Assembly: GCA_902539165.1 (NCBI GenBank)
Contig: CACBHY010000003.1
Span: 1 to 64,000 of the forward strand
DNA length: 64,000 nucleotides
DNA from: an uncultured Pelagibacteraceae bacterium
Lineage (GTDB): Bacteria; Pseudomonadota; Alphaproteobacteria; Pelagibacterales; Pelagibacteraceae
Direction of reading: 5' to 3'
Part shown: positions 17,153 through 28,457 of the stretch, piece by piece
How the letters are laid out: every line of letters starts with the position of its first letter
How positions within the stretch are numbered: the first letter of the stretch is position 1
The notes under the pieces: model-generated
What the model was told of the DNA's origin: nothing
What the model saw: the letters and a program-made list of their open reading frames with translations, nothing else
Database searches by the model: none
Program-made: the position numbers and the translations under genes

Positions 17153-19065
17153 TATCTAACAATTAAAAAGGTTAAAAAAGCAGAAAAACCAACCAACATT
17201 ACAAACGCATATTGATAAATAAAACCACTTTGAAATTTATTTGCTTTAATAGAACATTTTTTTATAAAAGAAGAGATTCCATCTGGGCCAAAACCATCAA
17301 TTACTGTTCCATCAAAAAATTTCCATAAAAATAAGCCAAAACGTTTCGAAGATTTAATAAATAAAACTTCGTACAATTCATCAAAGTACCATTTGTTAAC
17401 TAAAAATTTATATAAAGGCTTGTTCATTAAAACAATTTCATCTGGAATGGCTTTGTTTTTTACAAACAAATAATAAGCAATAGGAATTGATATTGTGACT
17501 AAGAAAGGCGTTAAAAGCAAAAACCATGTAGGTGGATGATCAGTGCTAAGTGGTTCTAAAAACTTTATAGACTCTGCCCAAAAATAGTTTTCACCTCCGT
17601 ACCCAACGAAAAGACCTTTAAACAAGATTCCTGCAAAGATTGCACCAATAGAAAGAATAAATAATGGTATTAGCATTACCAATGGAGACTCGTGAGTTTC
17701 CTCTATTTTGATTTCTTTATTATTATAATCTCCATGGAAAGTTTTAAATATTAATCTCCACGAATATATTGAAGTTAAAAACGCTGTTAATATCCCTATA
17801 CCGGCTGCATAATAACCTGTTGTATTACCCTTTAGATAAGCAAACTCAATAATTGCATCTTTTGAGTAAAAACCTGATAAAAATGGAAAGCCAGTTAATG
17901 CAAGTGTTCCTATGATCATCAATGCATAAGTGTATGGCAATTTTTTCCATACACCTCCCATTTTATTTATATCTTGTTCATCTTTAAAGGCATGAATGAC
18001 TGAGCCAGAACCTAAGAATAACAATGCTTTAAAGAAAGCATGAGTAAATAAATGAAACATTGCAACGTTATAAGCACCAACTCCAGCTGCAAAAAACATA
18101 TATCCCAATTGACTACATGTAGAATATGCAATAATTTTTTTTATATCTGTTTGAACCAAAGCTACAGTTGCTGCAAAAAAAGCAGTAGTCATACCAACAA
18201 TAGTTATTAAATTTAAGATCAATGGCGAGTATTCATAAATAGGTGAACATCTGACAACCAAAAATACGCCAGCTGTTACCATCGTAGCTGCATGGATTAA
18301 TGCTGAAACAGGTGTCGGCCCTTCCATTGCATCTGGTAACCACGTATGAAGTAAAATTTGTGCTGACTTACCCATAGCACCAATGAATAAAAGCAAACAA
18401 ATTAGATCTATGGCTTTTATTTCAAAGCCTAAAAACATTAAATTTTTATCAACTACTGTTGGTATTTGTTGAAAAACCTCAGAGTAATTTACTGTGCCAA
18501 ATAAATAAAATATTAAAAAAATACCTAAAGCAAAACCAAAATCACCTACTCTATTTACAACAAAAGCTTTTATTGCTGCAGCATTAGCACTTTCTTTCTT
18601 AAACCAAAAACCTATTAGGAAATATGAGCATAATCCTACCCCCTCCCAGCCAAAAAATAATTGAACAAAATTATCTGAAGTCACAAGCATTAACATTGCG
18701 AATGTAAATAATGACAAATAAGCCATAAATCTTGGCTTATGTGGATCGTGGGACATATACCCAATTGAGTAAATATGAACTAAAGAAGAAACTGAAGTTA
18801 CCACTACTAGCATCACTGCTGATAAGGGATCTATTAACATTGACCAATTTACGTTTAATGAACCTGAATTGATCCATGTAGCAATTACAATATTTTCCTC
18901 GTATTGATTAACTATTACTTGATATAAAACAAAAATTGACAACAAAGCAGAAATTGAAACTAAAGCACTAGTAACTATTTCTGAATTTCTATCCCCAATA
19001 TACTTACCAAAAAAGCCTGATATAATTGATGCAATTAATGGGAGGAAAATAATTGAAAGTTCCAT
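17152..19065 (-). CDS. nuoL: NADH-quinone oxidoreductase subunit L
   Basis: The distal antiporter-like subunit of complex I, which also carries the long lateral helix that clamps the membrane arm. The 637-residue protein has FFGWEGVGLCSYFLIGFWF (conserved Glu), ANAAAIKAFVVNRVGDFGF, KSAQILLHTWLPDAMEGPTP (ca 233-252), IKKIIAYSTCSQLGYMF and, towards the end, the lateral helix followed by a final membrane anchor. It lies two bases after nuoK and overlaps nuoM by one base. Confidence 0.96.
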   Translation of the reverse strand: MELSIIFLPLIASIISGFFGKYIGDRNSEIVTSALVSISALLSIFVLYQVIVNQYEENIVIATWINSGSLNVNWSMLIDPLSAVMLVVVTSVSSLVHIYSIGYMSHDPHKPRFMAYLSLFTFAMLMLVTSDNFVQLFFGWEGVGLCSYFLIGFWFKKESANAAAIKAFVVNRVGDFGFALGIFLIFYLFGTVNYSEVFQQIPTVVDKNLMFLGFEIKAIDLICLLLFIGAMGKSAQILLHTWLPDAMEGPTPVSALIHAATMVTAGVFLVVRCSPIYEYSPLILNLITIVGMTTAFFAATVALVQTDIKKIIAYSTCSQLGYMFFAAGVGAYNVAMFHLFTHAFFKALLFLGSGSVIHAFKDEQDINKMGGVWKKLPYTYALMIIGTLALTGFPFLSGFYSKDAIIEFAYLKGNTTGYYAAGIGILTAFLTSIYSWRLIFKTFHGDYNNKEIKIEETHESPLVMLIPLFILSIGAIFAGILFKGLFVGYGGENYFWAESIKFLEPLSTDHPPTWFLLLTPFLVTISIPIAYYLFVKNKAIPDEIVLMNKPLYKFLVNKWYFDELYEVLFIKSSKRFGLFLWKFFDGTVIDGFGPDGISSFIKKCSIKANKFQSGFIYQYAFVMLVGFSAFLTFLIVR

Positions 19066-19067
19066 TA

Positions 19068-19379
19068 TTATCCTTTCAACTCATCTATTTGCTCAACTCT
19101 AATTGTTCCTGAATTACGATAATAAACTACAATGATAGCAAGTCCTATTGCTGCCTCAGCTGCTGCTACTGTGAGGATAAATAAGGTAAATACTTGTCCT
19201 GTTAAATCTCCCAGAAAGATAGAGAAAGCAACTAAATTAATATTTACAGCTAACAATATTAACTCGATACTCATTAATATAACGATAATGTTTTTTCTGT
19301 TTAAAAATATTCCAATAATTCCAATTGAAAATATAATTGCACCTAATGATAAGTAATGTCCCAAGCCTATTTCAGTCAT
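19068..19379 (-). CDS. nuoK: NADH-quinone oxidoreductase subunit K
   Basis: A small three-helix membrane subunit of complex I that holds two Glu residues of the E-channel (in [20 protein letters not shown] and [11 protein letters not shown]). I chose the ATG at 19379, giving [13 protein letters not shown] and 103 residues, the normal NuoK length. It has a clear AAGGAG ribosome-binding site nine bases upstream. A longer in-frame reading from a TTG at 19406 would add nine residues that include that binding site, and is rejected. The start overlaps the nuoJ stop by eight bases. Confidence 0.95.
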   Translation of the reverse strand: MTEIGLGHYLSLGAIIFSIGIIGIFLNRKNIIVILMSIELILLAVNINLVAFSIFLGDLTGQVFTLFILTVAAAEAAIGLAIIVVYYRNSGTIRVEQIDELKG

Positions 19380-20004
19380 CAATTTTAACTCCTTTATTAG
19401 ACTCAACTTTCAAAATACTTACACCATCTGATCTTTCTCTGGAAATCTGACTTATATAACTTTGTGTTTTTACACCCACCCTCTTTCTAAAAGTTAAAAC
19501 TATGGCCCCAATCATAGCAACCAATAAAATCATTCCGCTGATTTGAAAAACATGGATATAGTCGGTGTACAATACTTGACCTAAAGAATGAGTGTTGCTG
19601 ACTTTGGCTAATTCCAAAGAATTATTTAAATCAAATAAGTCAGGTTTATATTTCCAACCACCTATAACTATAATTAGCTCAACAAAAATAAGTGTACTTA
19701 TTATTAAACCAACAGGTATATGTTTTGAGCTAGCCTCAGATGCGAACCATTGATTTTTTTGTTGAGCAACATTTAGCATCATCACAACAAACAAAAATAA
19801 AACTGCTACAGCGCCAACATAAACTATCAGCATAATCATACCTAAAAACTCTGCACCAATCATTATAAAAAGACACGAAATACTTATAAAATCTAAAATA
19901 AGAAAAAAAACAGAGTGAACTGTATTTTTAGAAGCAGTTACCATTATTGCGGAGACAATAGCTATGATTGAAAAGGTATAAAAAAATATAGAATGTGCAA
20001 TCAT
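19372..20004 (-). CDS. nuoJ: NADH-quinone oxidoreductase subunit J
   Basis: Membrane subunit of complex I next to the quinone module, 210 residues with five predicted helices. Characteristic sequence: [20 protein letters not shown], then [20 protein letters not shown] (ca 52-71, the region with the conserved pi-bulge helix). A hydrophilic C-terminal tail follows. It starts two bases after nuoI, and overlaps nuoK. Confidence 0.95.
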   Translation of the reverse strand: MIAHSIFFYTFSIIAIVSAIMVTASKNTVHSVFFLILDFISISCLFIMIGAEFLGMIMLIVYVGAVAVLFLFVVMMLNVAQQKNQWFASEASSKHIPVGLIISTLIFVELIIVIGGWKYKPDLFDLNNSLELAKVSNTHSLGQVLYTDYIHVFQISGMILLVAMIGAIVLTFRKRVGVKTQSYISQISRERSDGVSILKVESNKGVKIDD

Positions 20005-20006
20005 TT

Positions 20007-20492
20007 CTATCTATGAGAACTGTCAGCTTTAATATTAGCCTCTAAAATGTTTTCCCATCTATCACCATTATCCAAAAGTTTCTCTTTAGTGTAATAAAGC
20101 TCTTCTCTGGTTTCAGTTGAAAATTCAAAATTTGGTCCTTGAACAATTGCATCTACAGGGCAAGACTCCTCACATAATCCACAATAAATACATTTCATCA
20201 TGTCAATATCGTAACGTGTTGTTTTTCTACTTCCATCTTCTCTTTCTGAAGACTCAATTGTTATAGCTTGAGCTGGACACACAGCTTCACATAATTTACA
20301 TGCAATACATCTTTCCTCTCCATTTGGATATCGTCTTAATGCATGCTCACCTCGAAAACGTGGACTAATCTTACCTTTTTCAAATGGATAATTTATTGTT
20401 TTTTTTGATTTAAAAACTTCTTTAATAGCCATAAATAGACCAGATGCAAAATCAACCATAAATATTGTTTTAAAAAATCTTGATATTTTCAT
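20007..20492 (-). CDS. nuoI: NADH-quinone oxidoreductase subunit I
   Basis: The ferredoxin-like subunit that carries the N6a and N6b [4Fe-4S] clusters of complex I. The 161-residue protein has the two cluster motifs [16 protein letters not shown] (ca 62-77) and [16 protein letters not shown] (ca 101-116), separated by a short stretch containing [18 protein letters not shown]. The [17 protein letters not shown] segment before the first motif is typical of the alphaproteobacterial/mitochondrial form. It is two bases downstream of nuoH. Confidence 0.96.
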   Translation of the reverse strand: MKISRFFKTIFMVDFASGLFMAIKEVFKSKKTINYPFEKGKISPRFRGEHALRRYPNGEERCIACKLCEAVCPAQAITIESSEREDGSRKTTRYDIDMMKCIYCGLCEESCPVDAIVQGPNFEFSTETREELYYTKEKLLDNGDRWENILEANIKADSSHR

Positions 20493-20494
20493 AA

Positions 20495-21493
20495 TTAATT
20501 TACTGGCAACAGATTAAAATAAAATAAGAAGCTAGCGGTTAACACAAGCCATACTAAAGATAATGGAAGGAATACTTTCCAACCCAATTTCATCAATTGG
20601 TCATATCTGTATCTTGGAACAATTGCTTTAACTAAGGCGAACAAGAAAAATAATAATAATATTTTTAATATTAACCATAAAGGTCCTGGCACTAAAGTAA
20701 AAGGATAAATTTCAATTGGAGATAACCAGCCACCTAAAAATAATATAGCACCCATCGCACACATTAGAAGAATGTTTGCGTATTCACCAAGCCAGAACAT
20801 CGCATACATCATTCCAGAGTATTCTGTTTGATATCCTGCTACTAATTCCGCTTCAGCTTCGGGAAGATCAAATGGGGGTCTATTTGTTTCGGCTAATGCA
20901 GAAATAAAAAAAATAACAAACATTGGAAATAGAGGAATGACAAACCATAAATTTTGTTGAGCTATAACTATGTCGTTTAAGTTAAGTGAGCCTACACACA
21001 ATAAAACATTTATAATAATTACCCCAATTGATACTTCGTAAGAGACCATTTGAGCGGCCGATCTAATTGCTCCCAAGAAAGGATATTTAGAGTTTGAAGC
21101 CCATCCACCCATTATAATTCCGTAAACACCAAGCGATGAAACAGCAAATAAGTATAAAATTCCTACATTTATATCAGCTAAAACTTGCGTTGCACTAAAT
21201 GGAATTACAGCCCAGGAAATTAATGCAAGTGTCATAGTTACAATTGGCGCTAGAATAAAAATTACCTTGTTGGAACTAGATGGAATAATGATCTCTTTAA
21301 AAACATACTTTAAAGCATCAGCAATTGTTTGAAGCAAACCAAACGGTCCCACCACATTGGGTCCTTGTCTTTTTTGGACGAACGCCCATACTCTTCTATC
21401 AAGCCAAACAATCATTGCAACCGATACTAAAACAGGAACTAACAAAAAAAGAATTTTGTAAACTTGATCAAGAAATATATTTAAATATTCCAT
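20495..21493 (-). CDS. nuoH: NADH-quinone oxidoreductase subunit H
   Basis: Complex I membrane subunit that forms much of the quinone site. The 332-residue protein has about eight membrane helices and the typical loops [20 protein letters not shown] (ca 30-49), [20 protein letters not shown] (ca 201-220, the acidic loop linking quinone site and pumps) and [18 protein letters not shown] [18 protein letters not shown] near the end. It starts one base after nuoG. Confidence 0.96.
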   Translation of the reverse strand: MEYLNIFLDQVYKILFLLVPVLVSVAMIVWLDRRVWAFVQKRQGPNVVGPFGLLQTIADALKYVFKEIIIPSSSNKVIFILAPIVTMTLALISWAVIPFSATQVLADINVGILYLFAVSSLGVYGIIMGGWASNSKYPFLGAIRSAAQMVSYEVSIGVIIINVLLCVGSLNLNDIVIAQQNLWFVIPLFPMFVIFFISALAETNRPPFDLPEAEAELVAGYQTEYSGMMYAMFWLGEYANILLMCAMGAILFLGGWLSPIEIYPFTLVPGPLWLILKILLLFFLFALVKAIVPRYRYDQLMKLGWKVFLPLSLVWLVLTASFLFYFNLLPVN

Positions 21494-23530
21494 CTATCCT
21501 TCTGTGCCTGTTGATTTCAGATTTAATTTAGAATTATTACACTCAATCATAGTTTTTGAAGATCTTGCAATTACATTGGAAAAATAATAATCCTTTGTTT
21601 GAATGTTTAATTTTTCATTTTGAAAATTTGAATTTGCTGATACTTTATTATTAATATTTTCTTTTTCTTTTTCTTTTTGAAGTTTAATAAAATTAAACAT
21701 ACTGCTCTCTAATTCATCTTTATCATTAAACAATTTTCTATTGTTCATAATTTCCGCAAGTTCATTGATGATTTGCCAATCTTCTTTGGCATTTCCAGGA
21801 GGATAAGATGCTTTATATGCTTTTTGTATTTTTCCTTCTAGATTTGTAAAATGACCATCTTGTTCTGTATAAGCTGATCCTGGTAAAATGATATCTGCAA
21901 TCTCTGCACCTTTGTCACCATGACTCCCTTGATAAATTATAAATTCATCTTTTTTATTAAATTCTAAATTATCTTGTCCAACTAAATAAACTATTTCAAA
22001 TTTATTAGATTTTAAATCTTTAATTAAATTAATATCATTATTAATTATTCCTAAATCAAAATTACCAACTGTTGAGGCGTCACAAGATAAAATATTTAAT
22101 GGGTTCCAGTTATCAGTAAATTTATTATTTTTATTTAAAAAATCTTTTATTAAATTAAATAAGTTCTCTGCTAAATTTAATCTGAGTAATGACTCACCAA
22201 TTATAATCATTGGATTTTTTGCATTGATGATTTTTTTAGATATTTCATCTGATCCCTCAAAAATATTTTTTATTGATTGAGTTTGACCATCTAAACTCTC
22301 ATAAGGATAAGTTAAATCTCCAACGTCATTAAGTGAGATTATTTTTGTGTTATTATTTACAAAAGCTTTTCTAATTCTTGCGTTTAAAATTGTGGCTTCA
22401 TATCTTGGATTTGCTCCAATCAGAAATATCAAATCCGCTTCTTCAATTCCATTTATAGAGGAATTAAATATATAATTCTCTCTATCTTTAAAATCTATAT
22501 ACCTGTTATCAGATCTTGAGTCATAGTTATGATTACTTAAAGTTCGATCAAAAAACTCCTTAAAAATAAAACCTGTTTCCATGTTGATCAAATCCCCAAC
22601 AAAACCGCAAATTTTTTCTTTTGATGAGTTTTCAAATTTGGATTTAATAATTTTAAATACTTCGTCCCAAGATGCATTTTCAAACTTTCCATTGTATTTA
22701 ATTAGAGGAATGTCTAATCTTTGATTTAATAAACCATCGCACGCATATCTTGTCTTGTCTGATATCCATTCCTCATTAATATCCTCATTAATTAAAGGTA
22801 AAACTCTTTTAACTTCCCAATCGTACGTATCAACTCTGACATTAGACCCAACAGCATCCATTACATCAATTGTTTCTGTCTTTTTAAGTTCCCATGGTCT
22901 TGCCTCAAACACATAAGGTTTTGAAGTTAAGGCACCAACAGGACAAAGATCAATAACATTTGCTGATAACTCTGACTGCATTGATTGTTCCAAATATGTT
23001 GTAATTTGCATATCTTCACCTCTACCAATTGCACCTAACTCAGATACTCCAGCAACTTCGGTGGCAAATCTTACACATCTTGTGCAATGTATGCATCTTG
23101 TCATTTGAGTTTTAATAAGTGGTCCCATATATTTTTCTGGAACAGATCTTTTATTCTCTTTATATCTTGATTTATCTATACCGTAAAACATCGATTGATC
23201 CTGAAGATCACACTCACCACCTTGATCGCACACTGGACAATCTAAAGGATGGTTCGCTAAAAGAAATTCCATTACTCCTTTTCTAGCTTTTTCAACAAAA
23301 GGAGTATTTGTTTTAATGTTCATCCCTTCAGCTGCAGGCATTGCACAAGAAGCAATCGGTTTAGGAGATTTTTCCATTTCAACCAGACACATTCTACAAT
23401 TACCTGCTATTGACAATTTTTCATGGTAACAAAATCTTGGAATTTCCACTCCAGCTTTTTCACATGCTTGTAAAACTGTTAGACCATCTTCAACTTCTAC
23501 CTCAGTATCATTTACTTTTAATTTAGGCAT
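21494..23530 (-). CDS. nuoG: NADH-quinone oxidoreductase subunit G
   Basis: The large hydrophilic Fe-S subunit of complex I, 678 residues. The N-terminal part has a plant-type [2Fe-2S] ferredoxin domain ([20 protein letters not shown], ca 34-53), the His-ligated cluster region [18 protein letters not shown] (ca 94-111) and [10 protein letters not shown] (ca 147-156). The rest is a degenerate molybdopterin-oxidoreductase domain that does not bind molybdenum in known complexes. Residues about 610-650 are Lys/Asn/Glu-rich and look poorly conserved. The start overlaps the nuoF stop by eight bases. Confidence 0.95.
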   Translation of the reverse strand: MPKLKVNDTEVEVEDGLTVLQACEKAGVEIPRFCYHEKLSIAGNCRMCLVEMEKSPKPIASCAMPAAEGMNIKTNTPFVEKARKGVMEFLLANHPLDCPVCDQGGECDLQDQSMFYGIDKSRYKENKRSVPEKYMGPLIKTQMTRCIHCTRCVRFATEVAGVSELGAIGRGEDMQITTYLEQSMQSELSANVIDLCPVGALTSKPYVFEARPWELKKTETIDVMDAVGSNVRVDTYDWEVKRVLPLINEDINEEWISDKTRYACDGLLNQRLDIPLIKYNGKFENASWDEVFKIIKSKFENSSKEKICGFVGDLINMETGFIFKEFFDRTLSNHNYDSRSDNRYIDFKDRENYIFNSSINGIEEADLIFLIGANPRYEATILNARIRKAFVNNNTKIISLNDVGDLTYPYESLDGQTQSIKNIFEGSDEISKKIINAKNPMIIIGESLLRLNLAENLFNLIKDFLNKNNKFTDNWNPLNILSCDASTVGNFDLGIINNDINLIKDLKSNKFEIVYLVGQDNLEFNKKDEFIIYQGSHGDKGAEIADIILPGSAYTEQDGHFTNLEGKIQKAYKASYPPGNAKEDWQIINELAEIMNNRKLFNDKDELESSMFNFIKLQKEKEKENINNKVSANSNFQNEKLNIQTKDYYFSNVIARSSKTMIECNNSKLNLKSTGTEG

Positions 23531-24854
23531 TTTTTTTATCTAATAAATGTTGATCAACTAAATAAGGAATATTATTTTTTTTCTGTACAATCGGATCTAG
23601 ATTGTTTCTTTCCTCAATTTCTTTTTTAAAATGTCTCAATAATCCCTGTACTGGCCAAGAAGATCCTTCACCAAATGCGCAAATTGTATGTCCAGCTATT
23701 TGATTTGTTACATCGCCTAACATTGCCACTTCATCTTTAGTAGCGTCTCCTTTTGCCATTCTTTCTAACATTCTCCACATCCAACCAGACCCCTCTCTAC
23801 ATGGGGTACATTGACCACAACTTTCATGTTTATAAAATCTGGCTATCCTTGCCATACATTTAATGATGTCTTGATCTTTGTTAATAACAACAATACCTGC
23901 GGTGCCTAATCCACTTTTTTCAGCCATAAGCGAATCGAAGTCCATTTTTAAAGTTTCACACTTTTCTTTTGGTATTAAAGGCATTGATGATCCACCTGGT
24001 ATTACAGCTTGTAAATTTTCCCACCCACCTATCACTCCACCAGCGTGTACTTCTATTAAATCTTTTAATGGAATGTTCATCTCTTCCTCTACATTGCATG
24101 GGTTATTTACATTGCCTGATATACAAAAAATTTTTGTACCGGTATTTTTTTCTCTTCCTAATGAGGAAAACCACTTTCCACCTCTTCTAAGTATTGTTGG
24201 TACAACAGCTATTGTTTCAACATTATTTATAATTGTTGGACATCCATAAAGACCAATTAATGCCGGAAAAGGAGGTTTTAATCTTGGTTGTCCTTTTTTG
24301 CCCTCTATACTTTCAAGTAAAGCTGTTTCTTCTCCACAAATGTAAGCACCTGCTCCATAGTGAATGTAAATATCCAAATCCCATTCAGTTCCAGCAGCAT
24401 TTTTACCTAATAATTTCTTTTCATAAGCCTCATCAATAGCTGCTTGTAATTTTTGACCCTCAATAAAATATTCACCTCTTATATAAATGTAACAAACATG
24501 GGCTTGTACTGCGTATGAAGCTATCAGGCATCCCTCAATTAATTTATGAGGTTCAAATCTTAAAATATCTCTATCTTTACATGTTCCGGGTTCTGACTCA
24601 TCAGCATTAATCACTAAATAATGAGGTCTGGACCCAACATCTTTTGGAGCAAAGGACCATTTCAAACCTGTAGGGAATCCTGCACCGCCCCTGCCTCTTA
24701 GTTGAGAGTCTTTTACTTCGTTAATTATCCAATCTCTTCCCTTTACAGTTAAATCTGAAGTTTTGACCCAATCCCCTCTTGCTTGAGCAGCAGCAACATC
24801 TGTCCCCATATCATTATACAAGTTTTTAAATATTCTATCCTGATCTTTAAGCAT
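23523..24854 (-). CDS. nuoF: NADH-quinone oxidoreductase subunit F
   Basis: This subunit binds FMN and NADH and carries the N3 [4Fe-4S] cluster of complex I. The 443-residue protein has [17 protein letters not shown] (ca 53-69, NADH/FMN loop), [15 protein letters not shown] (ca 83, FMN contact), [19 protein letters not shown] (ca 167-185) and the cluster motif [12 protein letters not shown] (ca 344-355). All expected Cys are present. It overlaps nuoE and nuoG by eight bases each. Confidence 0.97.
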   Translation of the reverse strand: MLKDQDRIFKNLYNDMGTDVAAAQARGDWVKTSDLTVKGRDWIINEVKDSQLRGRGGAGFPTGLKWSFAPKDVGSRPHYLVINADESEPGTCKDRDILRFEPHKLIEGCLIASYAVQAHVCYIYIRGEYFIEGQKLQAAIDEAYEKKLLGKNAAGTEWDLDIYIHYGAGAYICGEETALLESIEGKKGQPRLKPPFPALIGLYGCPTIINNVETIAVVPTILRRGGKWFSSLGREKNTGTKIFCISGNVNNPCNVEEEMNIPLKDLIEVHAGGVIGGWENLQAVIPGGSSMPLIPKEKCETLKMDFDSLMAEKSGLGTAGIVVINKDQDIIKCMARIARFYKHESCGQCTPCREGSGWMWRMLERMAKGDATKDEVAMLGDVTNQIAGHTICAFGEGSSWPVQGLLRHFKKEIEERNNLDPIVQKKNNIPYLVDQHLLDKKNA

Positions 24855-25455
24855 TTTTTATATCCATAAGTGTTTTTCTATTATTTTCTGGTTCCGTATT
24901 CAATCTTCCACGATAAGATCCTGGTTTAGGAGTTTCGCCTTTCAAAATTTTTTCAAATATTTCTATTGTCTTTTCTTTGTCTAAATCTTCAAAATAATCA
25001 TCATTAATTTGCATCATTGGTGCATTTACACAAGCTCCCAAACATTCTACTTCCATCCACGAACAGCTTTTATCATCTGATAATTGATTTTCGTTTTCTG
25101 AAATCTTTTCTTTACAAGCCTCAACTAAATGATTTGCACCTCTAATCATGCATGGTGTAGTTGTGCAAACTTGAACAAAATATTTTCCAACAGGTGAAAG
25201 GTTATACATGGTATAAAAAGTTGCTACCTCATAAACTTTTATGTAAGGCATATTTAAAAATTTTGCGATATATTTCATCGCAGCTAAAGGTATCCAGTTT
25301 TCGTTTTGTTTTTGAGCGATATATAAAAGGGCCATAACTGCACTTTGTTGTTTACCTTTTGGATATTTTGAAACAATTTTGTGTGCTTCTTCTAGTGAAG
25401 AAGAATTAAATTCAAAAATTTCTGGTTGATCTTTTGCGGGTCTTCTTAAACTCAT
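24847..25455 (-). CDS. nuoE: NADH-quinone oxidoreductase subunit E
   Basis: The thioredoxin-like [2Fe-2S] subunit (cluster N1a) of complex I, 202 residues. The four cluster Cys lie in [12 protein letters not shown] (ca 96-107) and [16 protein letters not shown] (ca 137-152). The N-terminal helical part includes [20 protein letters not shown]. The last 40 residues form a short extension common in alphaproteobacteria. Its start overlaps the nuoD stop by four bases. Confidence 0.96.
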   Translation of the reverse strand: MSLRRPAKDQPEIFEFNSSSLEEAHKIVSKYPKGKQQSAVMALLYIAQKQNENWIPLAAMKYIAKFLNMPYIKVYEVATFYTMYNLSPVGKYFVQVCTTTPCMIRGANHLVEACKEKISENENQLSDDKSCSWMEVECLGACVNAPMMQINDDYFEDLDKEKTIEIFEKILKGETPKPGSYRGRLNTEPENNRKTLMDIKNA

Positions 25456-26627
25456 CTATCTACCTCTCCAAAAACTATATCTAATGATCCTAGAACTGCT
25501 GGTACATCGGCTAACATATGACCTTTAATTAAATAATCCATTGACTGAAGATGTGAAAATCCAGGGGCTCTAATTTTGCATTTATAAGGTTTATTAGATC
25601 CATCTGATATCAGATAGACACCAAATTCTCCTTTAGGAGCTTCAACGGCAGTATAAATTTCATCTTTAGGAACTCTATAACCTTCTGTAAAAAGTTTAAA
25701 ATGATGAATAAGTGCTTCCATTGATTGCTTAATCTCCTTTTTTGAAGGTGGACTTATTTTGCCATCTAAAGATTTAATTGGACCTTTTTCTATTTTTGAA
25801 AGACATTGTTTAATAATAGATACACTTTCTTTCATTTCTTCTATTCTGCATAAATATCTGTCGTAACAATCTCCATTTTTTCCAACTGGAATTTTGAAAT
25901 CTAACTGTTCATAACAATCATATGGTTGAGATTTTCTCAAATCCCATGGGATACCTGATCCCCTAATCATTACACCTGAAAAAGAGTAATCTAAAGCATC
26001 TTGTTTGGTAACCACTCCTATATCGACATTTCTTTGTTTAAAAATTCTGTTTTCTGTTAATAAACTCTCTAAATCATCAATTATTTTTGGAAATGTTTCA
26101 CAAAATCCTGCTATGTCTTCTTCCAAGCCTTGGGGTAAATCTTGATGAACTCCACCTGCTCTAAAATAGTTTGCATGAAGTCGTGAACCAGAAACTCTTT
26201 CATAAAAACCCATTAACTTTTCTCTCTCCTCAAATCCCCATAGCGTAGGAGTTAACGCACCAACATCCATAGCTTGAGTAGTGACATTTAAAATATGACT
26301 TAGAATTCTTCCTATCTCACAAAATATAACTCTTATATATTGAGCTCTAATTGGCACATCTATTTCTAAAATCTTTTCGGTTGCTAAAGCAAAAGCATGC
26401 TCTTGGTTCATAGGAGCAACATAGTCTAGTCGATCAAAGTAAGGGACTGCTTGCATGTAAGTTTTGTTTTCAATTAACTTTTCTGTACCTCTGTGCAATA
26501 ATCCAATATGTGGGTCAGCCTTTTCTACGACTTCACCATCAAGTTCTAAAATTAATCTTAATACACCATGAGCAGCTGGGTGCTGAGGCCCAAAATTTAA
26601 ATTTAGGTTTTTAATTTTTTTTGTCAT
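25452..26627 (-). CDS. nuoD: NADH-quinone oxidoreductase subunit D
   Basis: The 49-kDa-type subunit of complex I that lines the quinone pocket. The 391-residue protein begins [18 protein letters not shown] (the quinone-site His is in this loop), followed by [19 protein letters not shown] (ca 46-64) and [11 protein letters not shown]. Near the end it has [24 protein letters not shown] sequence and the conserved DIVFGEVDR terminus. The start lies inside the end of nuoC (17-base overlap). nuoC and nuoD are separate here, unlike the fused E. coli gene. Confidence 0.97.
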   Translation of the reverse strand: MTKKIKNLNLNFGPQHPAAHGVLRLILELDGEVVEKADPHIGLLHRGTEKLIENKTYMQAVPYFDRLDYVAPMNQEHAFALATEKILEIDVPIRAQYIRVIFCEIGRILSHILNVTTQAMDVGALTPTLWGFEEREKLMGFYERVSGSRLHANYFRAGGVHQDLPQGLEEDIAGFCETFPKIIDDLESLLTENRIFKQRNVDIGVVTKQDALDYSFSGVMIRGSGIPWDLRKSQPYDCYEQLDFKIPVGKNGDCYDRYLCRIEEMKESVSIIKQCLSKIEKGPIKSLDGKISPPSKKEIKQSMEALIHHFKLFTEGYRVPKDEIYTAVEAPKGEFGVYLISDGSNKPYKCKIRAPGFSHLQSMDYLIKGHMLADVPAVLGSLDIVFGEVDR

Positions 26628-27216
26628 TACTGTCTAATTCCTCTTTAATATACTTGGTACCTTCCCAGGGACTTTCGTAATCAAAATTTCTATAATTCTG
26701 CTCTAGTTTTACAGGTTCATTTATAACTTTTTTTAATTCTTCGCTGTACCTTACCTCTGTATGTCCAGTTAAAGGAAAATCCTTTCTAAGGGGATGGCCT
26801 TCAAATCCATAATCAGTTAAAATCCTTCTTAAATCTGGATGGTCTTTGAAAGAAACACCATACATGTCGAAAACTTCTCTCTCCATCCAATTCGCTGCTG
26901 GGAAAATACTGGTTATTGATGGAATTATCTCATTTTCTGCAATTGAATATTTTAAAATCAATCTTTGATTAAATTCATGACTTAAAAATAAATATACTAC
27001 TTCAAATCTAAGATTATTTTCTGGATAATCGATAACTGTAATATCTATAAGTTGTTTAAATTTAGTGTCTGTATTTGTTTTTAAAAATAAGACTACATCA
27101 ATTAAATCATCTTTATCTGTTTCAAGATAAATTTGATTATGTTTGATTTTTGTTTTATTAATTTTGGTTGTTAATTCTGAATTAATTTTTTTTTCTAGAT
27201 CAATTAAATTTTTCAT
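26611..27216 (-). CDS. nuoC: NADH-quinone oxidoreductase subunit C
   Basis: The 30-kDa-type peripheral subunit of complex I, 201 residues. The family signature is in [20 protein letters not shown] followed by [20 protein letters not shown] (ca 118-155). The N-terminal half (about residues 1-90) is less conserved, as is usual. It ends within the start of nuoD and follows nuoB by two bases. Confidence 0.95.
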   Translation of the reverse strand: MKNLIDLEKKINSELTTKINKTKIKHNQIYLETDKDDLIDVVLFLKTNTDTKFKQLIDITVIDYPENNLRFEVVYLFLSHEFNQRLILKYSIAENEIIPSITSIFPAANWMEREVFDMYGVSFKDHPDLRRILTDYGFEGHPLRKDFPLTGHTEVRYSEELKKVINEPVKLEQNYRNFDYESPWEGTKYIKEELDSNDKKN

Positions 27217-27218
27217 AA

Positions 27219-27734
27219 CTATCTTGTTATAGAACCTTTGTTTCTAATTTTTTTTTGAAGTTGCAAAATTCCATACAATAAAGCCTCTGCAGAAGGAGGG
27301 CATCCAGGCACATAAATATCAACTGGAACTATCCTATCACATCCTCTTACTACTGAATAAGAATAATGATAATACCCACCACCATTTGCGCAACTTCCCA
27401 TAGAAATAACATACCTTGGTTCTGGCATTTGATCGTAAACTTTTCTCAAAGCTGGTGCCATTTTATTAGTCAAAGTGCCTGCAACTATCATTACATCGGA
27501 TTGTCTTGGGGAAGCTCTTGGTGCAGCGCCAAATCTTTCAAGATCGTATCTTGGCATAGAAGTTTGCATCATCTCAACTGCACAACAAGCTAAGCCGAAT
27601 GTCATCCAATGTAATGATCCTGCTCTAGACCAATTTATTAAGTTGTCTAGAGATGTTGTAATAAATCCGTTCTCACTAAAATCATCAGCAAGTTGTTTAA
27701 ATTCCTCAGGAACCTGATCTATTTTATTGTTCAT
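27219..27734 (-). CDS. nuoB: NADH-quinone oxidoreductase subunit B
   Basis: This subunit carries the terminal N2 [4Fe-4S] cluster that passes electrons to quinone. The 171-residue protein has the tandem cluster Cys in [12 protein letters not shown] (ca 47-58), [11 protein letters not shown] (ca 111-121) and [14 protein letters not shown] (ca 141-154). [19 protein letters not shown] supports the PSST-type subunit. It begins 12 bases after nuoA. Confidence 0.97.
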   Translation of the reverse strand: MNNKIDQVPEEFKQLADDFSENGFITTSLDNLINWSRAGSLHWMTFGLACCAVEMMQTSMPRYDLERFGAAPRASPRQSDVMIVAGTLTNKMAPALRKVYDQMPEPRYVISMGSCANGGGYYHYSYSVVRGCDRIVPVDIYVPGCPPSAEALLYGILQLQKKIRNKGSITR

Positions 27735-27746
27735 TATAATTTAATT

Positions 27747-28115
27747 TTATTCCCAGTCTAAAGCACCTTTTTTCCACTCATAAATAAATCCAATTGTAAG
27801 TATGAATAGAAAAATCATCATTGAAGAAAAACCCAATAAACCAATATTGCCAAGAGAAATTGCCCAAGGAAAGAGAAATGCAATTTCTAAATCAAAAATT
27901 ATAAATAAAATTGCCACTAAGTAAAATCGCACATCAAACTCCATTCTTGAATCTTCAAACGGTTCAAAACCACATTCATATGCAGAAAGTTTTTCAGGAT
28001 CGGGCCTTTTAGGTGAAAGGATAAAATTTATTATCACAAAAGCGCAACTCAATCCTAAAGCAATAACTAAAAAAATTATTATTGGTAAGTAGTCTAGTAA
28101 AAAATTAGATAACAT
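27747..28115 (-). CDS. nuoA: NADH-quinone oxidoreductase subunit A
   Basis: The first gene of the complex I operon, a three-helix membrane subunit of 122 residues. The conserved loop after helix 1 reads [20 protein letters not shown] (ca 40-59, with the quinone-gating Cys), then [23 protein letters not shown]. The ATG lies roughly 50 bases after a good sigma70-type promoter (28170-28198). From this point no gap larger than about 130 bases occurs down to the left window edge. Confidence 0.96.
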   Translation of the reverse strand: MLSNFLLDYLPIIIFLVIALGLSCAFVIINFILSPKRPDPEKLSAYECGFEPFEDSRMEFDVRFYLVAILFIIFDLEIAFLFPWAISLGNIGLLGFSSMMIFLFILTIGFIYEWKKGALDWE

Positions 28116-28169
28116 TGGGCTTTATATATCACTTTTTTTTTTTACATGAAGCGCTGATACGTCACATTT

Positions 28170-28198
28170 ATTATAAAAAAAAAAGTTAACAATTTCAA
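28170..28198 (-). promoter_or_regulatory. Sigma70-type promoter of the nuo operon
   Basis: On the minus strand the -35 hexamer TTGAAA (28198-28193) is 17 bases from a perfect -10 TATAAT (28175-28170). A start site near 28163 would leave a leader of about 48 bases before nuoA. The spacer contains a run of T. In this AT-rich genome -10-like hexamers are common, so the support comes from the pair, the spacing and the position. Confidence 0.6.
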
Positions 28199-28273
28199 TT
28201 ACTTAGGGTAAGTTTTAAAAAAAAGTCAACAATATCAGTAATTTATTAAATTTTATAAATATTTGTGAAAAAG

Positions 28274-28350
28274 TGGCGGGAGTGAAGGGACTCGAACCCT
28301 CGACCTATCGCGTGACAGGCGATCGCTCTAACCAGCTGAGCTACACCCCC
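28274..28350 (-). tRNA. tRNA-Asp (anticodon GTC)
   Basis: A 77-base cloverleaf with acceptor stem GGGGGTG/CACTCCC (one G-T wobble), D-arm TAGCTCAGCTGGTTAGAGC, anticodon loop CCTGTCACG with GTC, T-arm GGTTCGAGTCC, discriminator G and an encoded CCA. It lies 12 bases after tRNA-Val on the same strand, probably on one precursor. No clear terminator separates it from the nuo promoter downstream. Confidence 0.97.
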
Positions 28351-28362
28351 ACTTTTGATTCT

Positions 28363-28438
28363 TGGTGGGCAGTATAGGACTCGAACCTATGACCCCCTCG
28401 GTGTAAACGAGATGCTCTACCAACTGAGCTAACCGCCC
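28363..28438 (-). tRNA. tRNA-Val (anticodon TAC)
   Basis: A 76-base cloverleaf with acceptor stem GGGCGGT/ACTGCCC, D-arm TAGCTCAGTTGGTAGAGC, anticodon stem TCTCG/CGAGG with loop TTTACAC (TAC), T-arm GGTTCGAGTCC, discriminator A and an encoded CCA. It is the upstream member of a two-tRNA unit and follows a promoter at 28458-28486. Confidence 0.97.
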
Positions 28439-28457
28439 CCTACCAAAAATACGCAGA

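Noticed and set aside
19068..19406. Longer nuoK reading from TTG at 19406
   Set aside because: The extra nine codons include the AAGGAG ribosome-binding site of the ATG at 19379, and the shorter protein has the normal length.
28116..28273. Riboswitch or structured leader upstream of nuoA
   Set aside because: The sequence is mostly A/T runs with no stable stem; only the promoter could be supported.
28274..28438. Attachment-site duplication of a tRNA 3' end
   Set aside because: The only recurring string (GGACTCGAAC) is the shared T-arm of the three tRNAs; no extra copy of a tRNA end occurs elsewhere in the window.
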